Positions 10,401 through 21,455 of a stretch of 40,574 bases of DNA are shown piece after piece. The position numbers and the translations under genes are program-made. The notes beneath the pieces are model-generated. The model ran no database searches. It saw nothing but the letters and a program-made list of their open reading frames with translations, and was not told where the DNA came from. Each line of letters begins with the position of its first letter. The first letter of the stretch is position 1. Source of the stretch: Micractinium sp. NFX-FRZ (taxonomy: Eukaryota; Chlorophyta; Trebouxiophyceae; Chlorellales; Chlorellaceae); assembly GCA_029339195.1 (NCBI GenBank), contig JAPTJF010000525.1, positions 1-40,574 on the forward strand. The letters are read 5' to 3'.

Positions 10401-11280
10401 AGCCTGGGCTCTGGGGACGGCTTGAGCGCAAGTGTGCCTTGGAGGACGTGCTGTAGGGTGCATGCTGCGCATGATCTGCAAGCCTATGCAGCAGCAGCAG
10501 CGCAGCGCATGGACTGCCTGCCAGATGCATTGCTTGGGGGGCGTGCATGCTCGCTCGCGAGGTGGTGCCTGCGGCCCACGACCTGCAACCTCTGCAGCAG
10601 CAGCAGTGCAGTGCGTCACCTTCTGCCAGCTGCTGCCCTGCACCCCTCGACCAGTACTGCCCGCCTACCCGCCCCTGTTCCCCCTCACTGGTGTGCAGCT
10701 GCTGAAATGTATGCGGGAATCAGTCGTGGCGCTGCAGCACGCCACCGCCGACGCCAGCGCTGCACTGCAGCCGCTGCCGGACAGCGCCCCGCCGGAGGGG
10801 GGGAGCAGCAGCAGTGGCGTAGCGGCAGCCACAGCTGCTGCTTCTGCTGAGCAGGCAGATGCCTCTGAGCTTGCTGGCTTGTTGTCAGCAACATCGCAGA
10901 GCCTGGCAGATCAGTTGGCCACCCCAGAAGCGGCAGAGGATGCTCCAGCTGAGCGGATCGCCAGCGGGCTGCAGGCCATGCTGCCGCCAGCCAGCCGCGC
11001 AGCCCAGCTGCTGTGGCGTTTCTGGTTGCAGCCGGAGCCGACGGCAGCAGCAAACGTGCAGCGGGCGACAGCGGCCACGGCACGCAGCTGTGCCCACCTG
11101 CGCTGCGCAAACCTGGCCTTCTGCGGCGGCCCCGCAGCAGGCAAGGGGCAGGGCAGCAAGCGGTGCAGCGCATGCCGCACGGCGTGGTACTGCAGCATGG
11201 CCTGCTCGCGCGCTGATTGGAAGGCGGCGAGGCACAAGTGTGCATGCGCTTCGCTGGGTGCGGCGCTGGGTGGCAGCTGA
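7430..11280 (+). CDS. MYND-type zinc-finger protein, large (about 1015 aa)
   Basis: Five exons join in phase: 7430-7611, 7712-8211, 8361-9964, 10205-10384, 10699-11280 (TGA), 3048 nt. The start is ATG 7430 (MAAPSILDLL). The long middle is a helical, Ala/Leu-rich array with no named domain that I can assign. It contains a Ser/Gly tract (about 8800-8870) and a run of some 18 alanines (9512-9570). The last exon ends in a MYND finger: Cys pairs in CAHLRC and SKRCSAC, then WYCSMAC and a closing W-x4-HKC, giving the C-x2/4-C ... C-x2-C ... YC-x3-C ... H-x3-C pattern. MYND fingers bind zinc and mediate protein-protein contacts; alone they suggest a scaffold or transcription-related role. There is no SET domain, so a SMYD methyltransferase is unlikely. 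The open stretch 9655-9741 might be an extra intron ending at a good CTGCAG acceptor, but no clear donor precedes it. Confidence 0.82.
8217..8251. repeat. TGCAGTGCAA/TGCAGTGCAG microrepeat in MYND intron 2
   Basis: Five-base TGCAG/TGCAA units repeat about six times just inside the intron 8212-8360. It is short and probably reflects slippage. Confidence 0.55.
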
Positions 11281-12779
11281 TGAGATCGATGAGCCATGGC
11301 GTCCACTTCCTGTGGAGTATGTGCGGCGTGTTGTGAGCGGCGTGCTGTATCCGGGCGCACCATCGTGCTGTTGGATGCAGCCAGTGACGATGCGACCGCG
11401 CCCAGCACCACCCCTCCTCCCACCTCCTGGCCTGCCCTGTTCACCCGTCGGCACCATGTGCCTTTGTTCTGCCGGCGCAGCCGCCTGCCTCCCCTGCGCA
11501 TGCCACCCAACCTTCATTGCTCTCTGGCCTGCTGCTGCATGGCAGAGCCCTCCCCTACCCCCTCCCCCTGCTGCTGCCTCGCCCATCCTCCCATGGCGCA
11601 TGCAACGCTCCCCACCTTGTACTCTGACTTGTACTCTGACTTGTACTCTGAGATCCGCTGAGATCCGCTTGTACTCTGACTTGTACTCTGACTCTGGTCT
11701 GCTCCCGCTTGCAAACTACCCTCCCCCCTCCGCCTCCCCTCCTTGCTCCTTGCTGCCTTGCCCATCCCTTCATTCCCCCGACACATGCCATGCTCCCTGC
11801 AGTGTACGCTGGCCTGCTCCCCTTGGAAGCCTCTCCTACCTGCTCCCCTCCCCTCTCCTGCAACCAGGCGTCCTCCCTGGCGCATGCCACACTCCCTATA
11901 CGGTGTTCTGGCCTGCCCCTGCTTGTGTGAGTGGACCTCTCTCCTACCCCCTCCCATCTCCCTCCCCTCTCCACTGAATTGTGGCCTGTGCACCCAATTT
12001 CCCTTGACATGGCCTCATTCCTGTGCCCAGAACATTTTCAACCGTACACACTTGCTCCAATCTGACTTGAAGGCGTGCTTTGTCTTGCGGAGAAGGGACT
12101 GTGCGTGGCTTCCACGTGACAGTGAGGCGACATGGGGACGGCAACAGACCCGGTACGTGCCCGCCACCCCTGGGGGCCGCACCGCCGGCTAGCTATGGTG
12201 TGCGTTGGCAGGGTGACTAGCTATGGTATGCCGTGCTCTTGATTGGGGCCCGTACTGAAATACCCTGAGACTTTGAGCTCCTGCCAGCACGCTGCACAGG
12301 TTCTGCCTGCGGATGCCATGCGACGAGCGCCGCAGCCGGCGCTGAGCGCGCTGCGCCGCAAAGCACCTGCCAGTGGCTCTTGTGCGGCCTGCCTCATCTC
12401 TGCCTCTATTTATACGTCTCCAGAAGTCAGAGCCCTGCTGACTGAGACGCACAGGCAGACCTGGAAGCCAGCACTCCGCTCGTGTTTCAAACATCCTCGA
12501 GTCGCGCTAGCTGTTAAGCACACGTCTTTGTCTCTAGTCGTGTAGCAGCCAGCCCTGCAGCTGCGCGTGGGGAACTGCAGCCGTCGCGGTCGGACAGGAG
12601 TACTCACTAGTGTTCAAAGGTGTGAGCAGTCGCAGCTGATTCGGGGCAGGGAGGGGAGGCGCGAGGGATAGCTGCATGCTAGACAGGCTGCAAGGGCTGC
12701 ACGCCACCGAGCTCGCGCCACCTCCTGCGCCGCTGCCCCTCCCTGCCGCCCGCCGCAGCCGCTCGCCACACCTGCACCC
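11281..12779. other. 1.5-kb pyrimidine-rich intergenic region between MYND and ankyrin genes
   Basis: C/T-rich on the plus strand, built from degenerate blocks that recur from 11500 to 11950 (for example CATGGCGCATGC and GGCGCATGCCAC around CCCTCCCC tracts). It contains the dodecamer repeat listed separately. No protein motif appears in any frame. It should hold the 3' UTR of the MYND gene and the promoter of the ankyrin gene; neither can be delimited. Confidence 0.5.
11617..11692. repeat. 12-bp tandem repeat TTGTACTCTGAC, five copies
   Basis: Units at 11617, 11629, 11641 (last base changed), 11669 and 11681. Copies three and four are separated by a duplicated GATCCGCT-type 8-bp word. Non-coding minisatellite-like block 3' of the MYND gene. 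Confidence 0.85.
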
Positions 12780-15700
12780 ATGCGCAAGAGCCAGGAGAAG
12801 GCGCTGCGCTCCGTGCTTGCGCAGCTGCCTGCGGAGCGGCTGCTGAGGCTGCTACGCCAGCCGGGCGAGAGCGGCCTGACTGCTGTGCACCAAGCGGCTG
12901 CCGATGGCGACGTCCCCCTGCTTCGCTCCCTGCTGGCGGCGGATCCACAGCTGCTCCGCCTGCCCGACTTTCTGGGGAGGGAGCCCCTGCAGACTGCTGC
13001 AGCATACCTGCAGCCTGGTGCTGTGGAGCTGCTGGCAGCCGCACTGGCCTCACAGCCTCTGGAGCTCCAGGCGGCGACGCAGCAGGCGCTGACGTGGGTG
13101 CTGTCCCAGCTGCCGCCCTGCGGGGCAGCCGACCCCGGGCACTTGGACTTCACGCTGCACCTGCTGCGCCACGCCTCATCCAAGGGTTTTGACCAAATGG
13201 CCGACATCCTGGCAGGCCCAGAGTGCACCGTGGGAGTGGCCGGCCTTGGCAGCGTGTCGCTGCTCACAGCCGCCCTGCGCTGGCAACAGTATGGGGCCGC
13301 AGAAGTGCTGCTGGCACACGGGGCAGCGGTGCAGGCCGGCGTACCAGCAGCAGCAGCAGCATCAGCAGCAGCAGCGCCGGGTGCGCCCGCAGCGCCGGTG
13401 CAGGCAGTGTTGCAGCCGCTGCACGCGCTGGCAATGGGCCTGACGCTGGGCCACCCGTCTGCAGGCAGCCGCGGCGGCGGCCCGCCGCCTGGGCACGTGC
13501 TGCCTGAGCAGGTGCTGCGCATCGCGCAAGTGCTGCTGCAAGGCGGCGCGGCAGTGGACGCTGTTGTCAGCAGCCCCTATAGCCCCTGTCCCGCTTCCCT
13601 CCGTGGCTCCACTGCCCTGGGCTTCCTGTGTGCCACGGTGCTCGACGCGCCCGCCGCCAGCCAGCATGCCGCGCTGTGCCTCCTCGACTTCCTGCTCAAG
13701 GCGGGCGCCGACCCGGCACTGCCGCAAACTGCGGTGAGTGTTGTGCGCAGGGTGGTGCATCTTGGTTGGCTGCGGGGCTGTTGAGGTGCGTGGTGCTGCA
13801 TGCATAGCGCATGGGTGGGTTTTCTACAGTGCTCCCGTCAGCAGTGCTTGCAGGCTATGGGTGCCATTGGTGCTTGGGTGCACTGCCCATCAACGGCCGC
13901 TGACTCACCAACCACCCTCGCCTGCTCCTTCCAGGGTCTGCTCCCTCTGCACCGCGCCGTCAACGCCCTGCACGACAGCACCTCCCAGGACCCGCCTTTT
14001 GCGGCAGTGCTGCACCGCCTGCTGCAGGCCGGGGTGGCCATAGATGATGCATTGCCCGGAGGTCCCACCCCGCTGGGCCTGCTGTGCCGCAGCGGAGTGC
14101 ACTCGCACTGCATCTGCGACAGAACAGTGGCGGCTGCGCGTGCGCTGCTGGAGGCAGGAGGCACCCTGGGGCCGGAGGACAGTCTTGCTGGGTCGGCGTG
14201 GAGCGCAGTGTTCATGGCGGCCATGCAGGCGGTGCTGCATGGGAACGGTAGGTGTGCTGATGCTCGCCTGCACCACTGCACACACATCAGCTCCAGAGCA
14301 CATTTTTCTCGGTGCGTGCAGAGGCGTGCCGCCTGTGCGACCAGCTGGTTCTGGCGATGCTGAATGCTGAGGGCATCGACGTCAATCTTCTGTGCGTGGC
14401 AGGCATGTCGCCGCTGGGCAGCCTGCTTTCGGCAGCACTGGGGACCCTGCTGGTGGAGAATATGGAAGCTGTCGACCGGCACCTCCCAGGCAGGGCGCTG
14501 CACTGGCAGGTGGGTCCCAACAAGTGTGCGCACCGACAAAAGCCGCCCCTCATTTGCAGGCATCTGACTGGCATGCTGGGCGCTCAGCTGCAGGGTCACA
14601 CTGTGTCTCACCAGCACATCTGCCAACCTGTTCCCTGTTCGTGCTCTTCCTGTTCCCTGTTTCAGCTGGCTCCCGAGCTGGCGGGGCGGCTGGAGGGCCT
14701 GGTGCAGACGCTGCTGGCAGCGGGTGTGGACCCCAATGCGGTGGACCGTGCCAAGGCGCAGGCAGCGTCCCGGCACCTGGACAGCTTGCTGTTTGAGCTA
14801 GATGACGCTGACATCGACTCGGACAGTGATGGGGAGCAGGATTTCGTGGAGCTAAGTGTGGCCAGGCGGGGCTGGGTGCTGGAGCAGCTGGAGGCGCAGC
14901 TGGAGTTCTCCGCAGACAGCCAGGCACCCCTCAGGCGAGTCGGCCGGACATGCTGTTGCCTGCCTCAACCCCACGCCCTCCGGCTGTACTCTTCTGCATT
15001 GCCCGACTGCTCAGAGCATGGGCACCTTGTGTGCGGTCGGTTGTGGGCCAAAGCTGCTGCCGTGCGCTCAAGGACCCGTGGCCAATGCTCGCAGGATTGC
15101 CGTCAAGCTGCACAGCGCCGGCCTTGTGCAGCAGCTGCTGGACGCAGGCGCAGCGCCAGAGGGCGGGCCGGGCAAGCGGCTGATGGAGGTGGTGGTGCAA
15201 GAGCTCACTTTGCTGTCCTACCAGGCAGCCCTGAGGCAGGCACGTATGTTACCTGGGTACTAACCAATGTACTGTGCATAATGCCACCTGCAGCGACTTA
15301 TGTGACTGCTGTCGGCACTGCCTGCCCTGCCCGTCCTGCCTGCAGGAGGACCGCCGCGCGGTGCTCTGCTGGTTCAGCAACACAGCCGAGGCTTTGCTGG
15401 CAGCGCGAGCCCCTCCCTGCTCACGCCCTTACTTTGTGGCAGCGAGCTGGGTGTACGCGTATGACGGTGGTGAAATGGACGGGTGAGAGGGGCTGCCTAC
15501 CTGCATGCCGGGGTTGCACGCTTGCCCAAGGTGCCACCGACGCTTGAGCCGGCGCGTCGCTTTGATTCCTCAGCTTCCCTTCTGCCGACTTGCAGTCTGG
15601 TGAGCCGCATGCTTGCGGGCAAGCAGTGGGCCCCTGAGGCGCACCGGCACTACCCAGCGCCCATGCGAGCCGCTGCCCGCACGCTGCTGCTGATCAACAG

Positions 15701-15872
15701 CTGCCGCGGATTTGGCGGCACACGGCAGGGCGGCCCGGGCTCTGCCAGCAGGGGGCGGGGCATCAGCAACGGCGGGGCATACCTGCCTGCAGAGCTGCTG
15801 CAGCGCGTGATCAGCCTGGCTGCCGGGCCTGTGTCGTGCTGGCTGGCGCTGGAGCCGCACAGTGCCTTTTGA
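12780..15872 (+). CDS. Ankyrin-repeat protein (about 760 aa), seven exons with two GC-AG introns
   Basis: Exons 12780-13733, 13935-14247, 14322-14509, 14666-14934, 15095-15239, 15346-15482, 15596-15872 (TGA) total 2283 nt and stay in phase. The start ATG opens MRKSQEKAL. Ankyrin helices are visible as GLTAVHQAAADGDVPLL, then SLLTAALRWQQYGAAEVLLAHGA, GLLPLHRAVNAL and further LLxAG turns, so the repeats span roughly residues 40-640. An acidic stretch (DDADIDSDSDGEQD) follows, and the protein ends in a conserved-looking block containing LPAELLQRVISLAAGP, which resembles an F-box-like helix (inference). Ankyrin proteins bind partner proteins, so a specific role cannot be read. Introns 4 (14935-15094, CAG|GCGAGT) and 5 (15240-15345, CAG|GCACGT) need GC donors; the nearby GT sites break the frame. 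A decayed copy of exon 1 lies near 20455-20930. Confidence 0.85.
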
Positions 15873-16666
15873 GGGTGCAACGCCAGAAGCACGCGTGGCA
15901 GAAGCTGGCTGTGCTGGGCCATGGTCAGCTGCGTAGCCAGCACATATATGTATGAAGTTATAAACGTGTGAGTGTGAGAACTCCCAAGAGTGCTCAAAGA
16001 TCAACAGAGGCAACGGCGTGCGGAGGAGCAAGAATTAGACAGGCCGGGGCAGTGGGGGAAGTGACAGCGGGCACAGCATGCCACAGCAGCGCATTGTCAG
16101 GGATCTGTCAAGGGCAGCTCACTGCTCAGCATAGACATACGTCATAGACACAGACACAATCTTTGATCGAATCACAGTCACAATCATGAGCCACTCCGCC
16201 GGCTCTGGAACAGGCAGCGGCAATGGCCCGGTGCTGTCAGCACGCGCTGTGGTCAGTGCAGCACACTGGCTGGCCAGAGCATGCCAGGTGTGCACTCGAC
16301 CTGTTGGGCCCTCATCCATAACCCGTCTGCCATTTGTGCATGTATATTCACAGGCGTCGACTGTAGGCAGCATTTTGTGATTGCAATTGACTCTTGTGTA
16401 CAGTGGAGCGGGCACGAAAACTCAATCCATTGCTTGGCTTTGCGGCTGGGCACTTGGCTATCTAACGCTTGTGTACACTGGGCATGGCAAGAACGGATGG
16501 ATCGCTGTCTTGAGAGGGGCTTGGGAGCAACACATGCCGAGGCTGCTGCCCAGCACCCAGCTGCTGCCAGGAGCGTATGTGGCCGCCGGCGGCTGGCTGG
16601 TCATAACATAGCCTTACCAGGGGCATTCTCCTCCATGCCCCACACAGGCTCCCTTTTCATCCTCAT
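15873..16666. other. Convergent intergenic region (3' ends of ankyrin and F-box genes)
   Basis: About 790 bp between two converging genes. Base composition is more AT-rich than the flanks. Short open frames exist on both strands but overlap each other and show no domain. It should carry the two 3' UTRs. I could not identify a poly(A) signal with confidence. Confidence 0.5.
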
Positions 16667-19452
16667 CTACTCCGGTGGCGCCTCCTCGCCTTCCTCCTCA
16701 TCCTCCTCCTCACTCCCTGATCCAAAGCGTTCCGGCGAATACTCCCGCGGCGTCTCCCACATGCTCAGCTGAGGGCAGGAGACCAAGAGGCGCAGCACCA
16801 CTCCATCTTCTGCCCCCCACAGCGGCATGATGAGCACACGCAGGCTCGGCATAGCCTCCAGCACGGCTGCGTCGGCAGCGCTCAGGCGCAGCTGTGGGTT
16901 GTCGTCCAGTTCTAGGCGCCAGACAGCCGAGGCGCCAGTCAGGGAGGGGGGGACGGCGGAGAGGGCGTTGCCGGCGAGGTCGATCCAGCCAACATCTGTG
17001 GGTGGAAGTGTGGGCACTGATTGGGAGCTGGTTGGGCTGGGGTGCAGAACCTGATGAGGCGTGCGCATGCCGCCGAATGGTGGGCGGATGGCCCGACCAG
17101 CTTGGCTGACCAAACTTGCTTGCCTGCCTGCCGGCTTGCCCACACTCAATTGCCCTGCCAGCCTGCCTGCCAGCCTGCCTCTTTCCCACACTAAATTGCC
17201 CTGCCAGCCTGCCTGCCAGCCTACCTCCTGCCCACACTCAGTTTCCGCACCAGCCCGCCTGCCTGCCTGCCATGATGCCCACTTCCCGCCCACTCACCCT
17301 CCAGGTAAGGCCCTGCAGGCAGGCTTGTCAGCCCATTGCCTATCAGCACCAGCCTCTGCAGCCCGCGCTTGGCGCACACACAGGCAGGCACCTCTCCATC
17401 CAGGCACTCGGCCAGAATCAGCTCCTGCACTCTTGGAGCCTGCTGCAACATCGACTCCAACGCTGCTTCCTCCACATCAAAACTGACCAAGCGCAAGGCG
17501 TCCAGGGTGCCCAGCGCAGTGCAGTCTTGGACGGCGGCAGTGCTCAAAACGCCTGGGCTGGCAGCGGTGAGATCCAAGGCAGTCAGTGGCTTGCCCGGCG
17601 GCACCAGTGCCTCTACCAGCTCCTGCAGTGAGTCCAGGCTGCAAAGAGGAGAGCGCAAGCAAGGGTGGCAAGCACGTGGATGTAGGGGTGAGTGCCTCAT
17701 GCATTGGCGCCTGCATGCCGTGCCTTCCTGAGCCTTCTGGCCACGCGTGTTTCCTTCAAAGCCAGCCCAGCCCGCCTGCCCTCAGGCTTGCCTGCTCAGG
17801 CGGTCGACCAGGAGAACGACCTGGTTGTCGTCCCGCTCAGCGTACTCGCACCGCACAAACTCTGCACCGCCCACCTGCAGCAGGGGTCGCCCGATTGAGA
17901 GATTGATTCAGCCAGCAAACAGAAGCGGGGCTTGAGGCTCCATTCAGAGGTCGAGTAGTGGAGAACAGCGCGGCAATCACTGGAGCAGCGAGCGCTCGGG
18001 CTGTCAGGGAACCCACAGATCCCGCAAGCAAGCCGCAGCACAGGCGCCCTTTGCACAGCTGAATGCCCCTCCGCTTCCTGGCCTCGTTCCCCACCCCGCT
18101 CACCTTGAACCTCCAGCCGTCGCCGTACCAGTCAGAGTGCTGGAAGGACAGCGTGTAGGTTTTGAGCCGCGCCAGGGTGGCAGGGGGTGGCACCACCAGC
18201 ACTCCATCTGCTGCATACTCAGACTCATCTTGATCAATCAAATACCTGGCAGTGGGAGGGCATGCATGGAGGACACACGTGTATGCCAGGGGGACTGGAG
18301 GAAATCTGCCGAGGGCGCTGGTGAAGACAAGCGGCCGGGAGGCAGCGGGGCAGCGGGGCAGCGGCAGGAGTGAGCGCCACTGCTGGCTGCGCCGTGACGC
18401 TGGGCGTGCCCACCCCTGCTGATGGCTGTCACGTCACAGTGCAGCCCAGCCAAATGCAATGCAGCCCAGCACACGCACCTGGTCGGCCGGTGGTCGATGA
18501 CGAGCTCGCGTAGGCGGGTGAGGCGGGTGAGCTGCAGCAGTGCCTCGCCTGCAGGCCAGCCCCCTGGGCCTTCTAGCTCCTCCTCAAAGTTATACCCTGC
18601 TGCCAGGGCATTGAAGGGCACCAGCTCGAGGCGCTCCAGGCCAGACAGGTGCAGCATGCTGTGCCAGTCTTCTGTGGTCACCTCGTGCACGTGCAGCTCC
18701 AGGCTGGTCAGCGTGCTGCTGAGCTGGCACAGCGTGTCTGCTGCACTGGCTGGCAGGTTGTATGTGTTGAAGAGCAGCAGGCGCTGCAGCTGCGTGAAGC
18801 GGCGCAGCTGCAGCATCGTGCTGTGGTCGGCCTCCAACCACAGCAGCGCGTCGCGCAGCAGGCCGGGCTGCAGCAGCGCCAGGAAGTCGGGCAGGCACTG
18901 GCGGTTGCCGCTATGGTACGCTGCCAGCCGAATGGACTCCTCCTGCTGCAGCGAGCCGCCTGCAGCAAAGCTCTCAACCAGTCGGGCCACACGGGCGAGC
19001 ACGTTGCGTTGGGTGCTGAACCAGGCTGCCCAGCACTGCACCTCGTCAGCGCCTGCTGGGGGGAAGCCGGCGCGGGGCGCCAGGGAGAAAGTGCGCCAGA
19101 GGGCGGGGGTGCTGTAGAAGACCGCCCGCCAGCGCTTGCAAACGGCTGTGATGCTGCGCCTGCAGGGGGTGCATACAACCAAGGTGGTGGATGCAAACAC
19201 GTGCAGCGTGGCGCTTCAGCAGTCGGCAGCAAAGAGGCGGCAGCAGGTTGAGGCGTGGGACACAGCCGCCGCCTGTGAGGCAGCACAAGCAACCACTGCA
19301 GGCCCACTGCATCTGCCTGCCACTGCGCGGCGGCCTCCCAGGCACCTGCCTCACCCCTGCTGCCTCCCAGCTTCAGTAAAGATGCGCTCCAGCAGCTCAT
19401 CAGGCAGGTCGCTGTAAGAGCGGCGGCCTGAGGCGGCGCACGTGACTGGCAT
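16667..19452 (-). CDS. F-box / leucine-rich-repeat-like protein (about 557 aa)
   Basis: Six exons on the minus strand: 19452-19355, 19159-18479, 18245-18104, 17874-17792, 17638-17298, 16995-16667 (TAG). They total 1674 nt and are in phase throughout. The N-terminus has an F-box (about residues 14-55): YSDLPDELLERIFTEAG, then SITAVCKRWRAVFYSTPALWR across the first junction. Leucine-rich segments follow (LQRLLLFNTYNLPASA, LTSLELHVHEV, LERLELVPFNAL, LRELVIDHRP, LQRLVLIGNGLTSLP, WIDLAGNALSAVPPSL), ending in a very acidic C-terminus ([12 protein letters not shown]). F-box proteins recruit substrates to SCF ubiquitin ligases through SKP1; the leucine-rich part would bind the substrate, which is unknown. 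Intron 4 (17791-17639) uses a GC donor (CAG|GCAAGC). Intron 5 contains a minisatellite. TAG is the stop here, so the standard code applies. Confidence 0.85.
17105..17275. repeat. Imperfect 40-50 bp minisatellite in F-box gene intron 5
   Basis: About four units, each containing CCTGCCAGCCTGCCTGCCAG followed by a CCCACACT(C/A)A(A/G)TT-type block, lie between the exons ending at 17298 and starting at 16995. Units vary in length. The intron splice sites lie outside the array. Confidence 0.7.
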
Positions 19453-20454
19453 CCTGCGGCGGACGGGTGGGCGGATGGGCAGGCAGGGGGCTGCACTGGT
19501 GAGGCGGCTGGGTTAGGTTGCTGCTTGCTTGCCTCTGCTCCCCAGGCTCGAACACTGAAACTTCCAGGAGACGCCCACCCACTCCGAGTGGGAGAGGAGG
19601 GCAGAGTGGGCCCGCGCGCGTGGCCTCTTACTGCTCACCTCCTACCTGAACGGGCAGTTCTTGCTGCGAGCAGAACGAGCGGCTGTCGTGAGAGAGGTGG
19701 GTCGTCGCAAGAGCCTCGAGGCCACGCACGTCGACGTCCGCCTACTGAAACTGGCACTGGTGCCGGCAGGAATGAGAGTCGGTAACACTGGCTGAGCCGA
19801 GTCTGTCCACTCGAGTGGACAGAAGCAAAGGGCTGAAAGGGGCAGCAGCGCCGCCGGTGACATGGCGTGCCAACGAGGCGACGCCAGCGTGCCCGCTCCA
19901 CTTCAAGCCCCGGGCCCTTCCAGAAGAAAGACGAAGGGGCGGCACCACCGAGGGCCTTTCTTTAAGAGAAAAGCCTCTTCTTCCCTGCTGGGAACTGAGA
20001 CTAGCCCACAACCAAGCTGGTTGATAACCCTCGTGAGGGTGAAGACGAGCAGGCACAGGTGATGGGTGAGCGGGCGGCGGGGGCGCCCCTGTCCTGGCCC
20101 ACGGCACTCTTTAGCGGAACATGGCTCGTCCACTTTTGTTGTGATTGGCACTGATCAAAGTGTAGTGACAAACGGCAGCCGTGCCTCACCTGCTTACCTC
20201 CCTGGCTAACATTCTGAGCATTCACGTAGCTGTGCACAATCGGGACCTCTGGCTGGGGCGAGCGGTGGCAGCAGACCATCTCTCAACAGCAGCGCTTGGT
20301 CGGCGTCATGTACAGCACACTCAACCTATTGCCTGCGCATCTTCTTTAGCCGGCGCAAGGATGTGCGGACCCAATAGTGCTGCCATGCCCTGAGGGCTTG
20401 GCAAACAGTGCTCCCTGCCACCTGCTCTAAGCCCTCCCATGCCGCCTGCCGTGC
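19453..20454. other. Upstream region of the F-box gene; no coding sequence supported
   Basis: About 1 kb expected to hold the minus-strand F-box promoter. It contains a perfect 22-bp palindrome (19802-19823, centred on CTCGAG) and a TTCCAGAA word near 19918 that looks like two units of a heat-shock element, which is too little to call. Open frames on both strands overlap and carry no motif. Confidence 0.45.
19802..19823. promoter_or_regulatory. Perfect 22-bp palindrome centred on CTCGAG
   Basis: Eleven-base arms reading TCTGTCCACTC match exactly on both strands, with no spacer. It lies about 350 bp upstream of the F-box start codon. It could be a dimeric factor site or a cruciform-forming sequence. 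The regulatory reading is inference only. Confidence 0.35.
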
Positions 20455-20930
20455 ACAGCCTCCGCAGCCGCTCACCACGTGTGTGCACCCATGCGCAAGC
20501 GCCATGAGAATGCACTTGGACGAGTTACGCACCTGCCTGCCGAGCGGCTGCTGACTGACTGTGCCAGCCGGAGGCGACTAGCTGCAGAGCCCTGCATGCT
20601 GATGCTGTATAGCTGCATGGGTACCGTGCAGTGACTGGCTGCAGGCCCGAGCTGAGCATGCAGGGCGCAGACGTGGGTGCTGTGTTGTAACACCGCTAAT
20701 TAGCTGCCATGGCAGTCCACGGGCAGCTTGCATTTACGCTGCATTTGCTGCTGCCAGCCGCGTGCGACTCATGAATGCAATTCAGCTTCTGGCAGATGCT
20801 GGGACTGGGCGACGTGCCACTGCTCACTGCTGCGCTGCGCTGGCAGCAGGGCGAAGCAGTGTTAAGTGCTGATGGCACATGGGGCAGCAGTGCCGGCAGT
20901 GACAGCAGCGCCAGCTGCCCTTGCAGCTCA
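20455..20930 (+). pseudogene. Decayed duplicate of the ankyrin-gene 5' end
   Basis: Blocks are colinear with the first exon of the ankyrin gene. The pre-start region and ATG (20489 versus 12780: GCACCCATGCGCAAG) match, followed by GAGCGGCTGCTGA (versus 12834), ACGTGGGTGCTGT (versus 13092), TTTACGCTGCATTTGCTGC (versus 13149) and the stretch from CTGCTCACTGC to GGCAGCAGGGC (20821-20850 versus 13260). CACATGGGGCAGCAGTGC corresponds to 13315. Between blocks there are deletions and stops, so no intact frame remains. The similarity includes non-coding bases before the ATG, which indicates DNA-level duplication followed by decay. Confidence 0.75.
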
Positions 20931-21455
20931 CATAGAGCCTACAGAAGTGCCTCTTCTTCATGCATGGAGTCAGGTCTCAGAAGCTGGGCCTCAGGGAGGT
21001 GACGGAAGCTGATTGGTCAGCATGCTGCGCAGGATACTGCGCAGGATACTGCCGTCAGCGCCACCTCCAGCAAGGTTGTTGTCAAGGTTGCGAAAACAAG
21101 CACAACCCTACGCTGCCAGGCCATCCAGGCATTCCAAAGCACCCCCGCTGCGCAGGCATTCATGCCTGTCAGGGCTGCCGGAGGGCAGTTAGCAATCCTG
21201 AGCGGCACCCAACAACAGCTGCAGCGGGCGCCCTGTGGCAGCGGGCGCCCAGCGCGCGCCCCGCGGGCCTGGATGCAGCCTGGCAGCACCACGGACAAAC
21301 GCCGCCTCTACCTGCCCGTATACTTTTGCCACCGTTTTGCAACGCAAAAACCGCGCAGGCCTCCTAGGGTTGGCCCGCGCCCCTCTGAGGGAACTGTTTC
21401 GCCAGCCTCTGAACCGGGAGGCTCCTTTTGAGGGCCCAGGCCACCACTGGCAGCC
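20931..21455. other. Upstream region of the invertase gene
   Basis: About 520 bp between the ankyrin pseudogene and the invertase ATG. It should contain the invertase promoter and leader. A 10-bp word CTGCGCAGGATA is directly repeated near 21027-21050. No TATA element or operator is convincing, and no coding sequence is supported. Confidence 0.4.
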
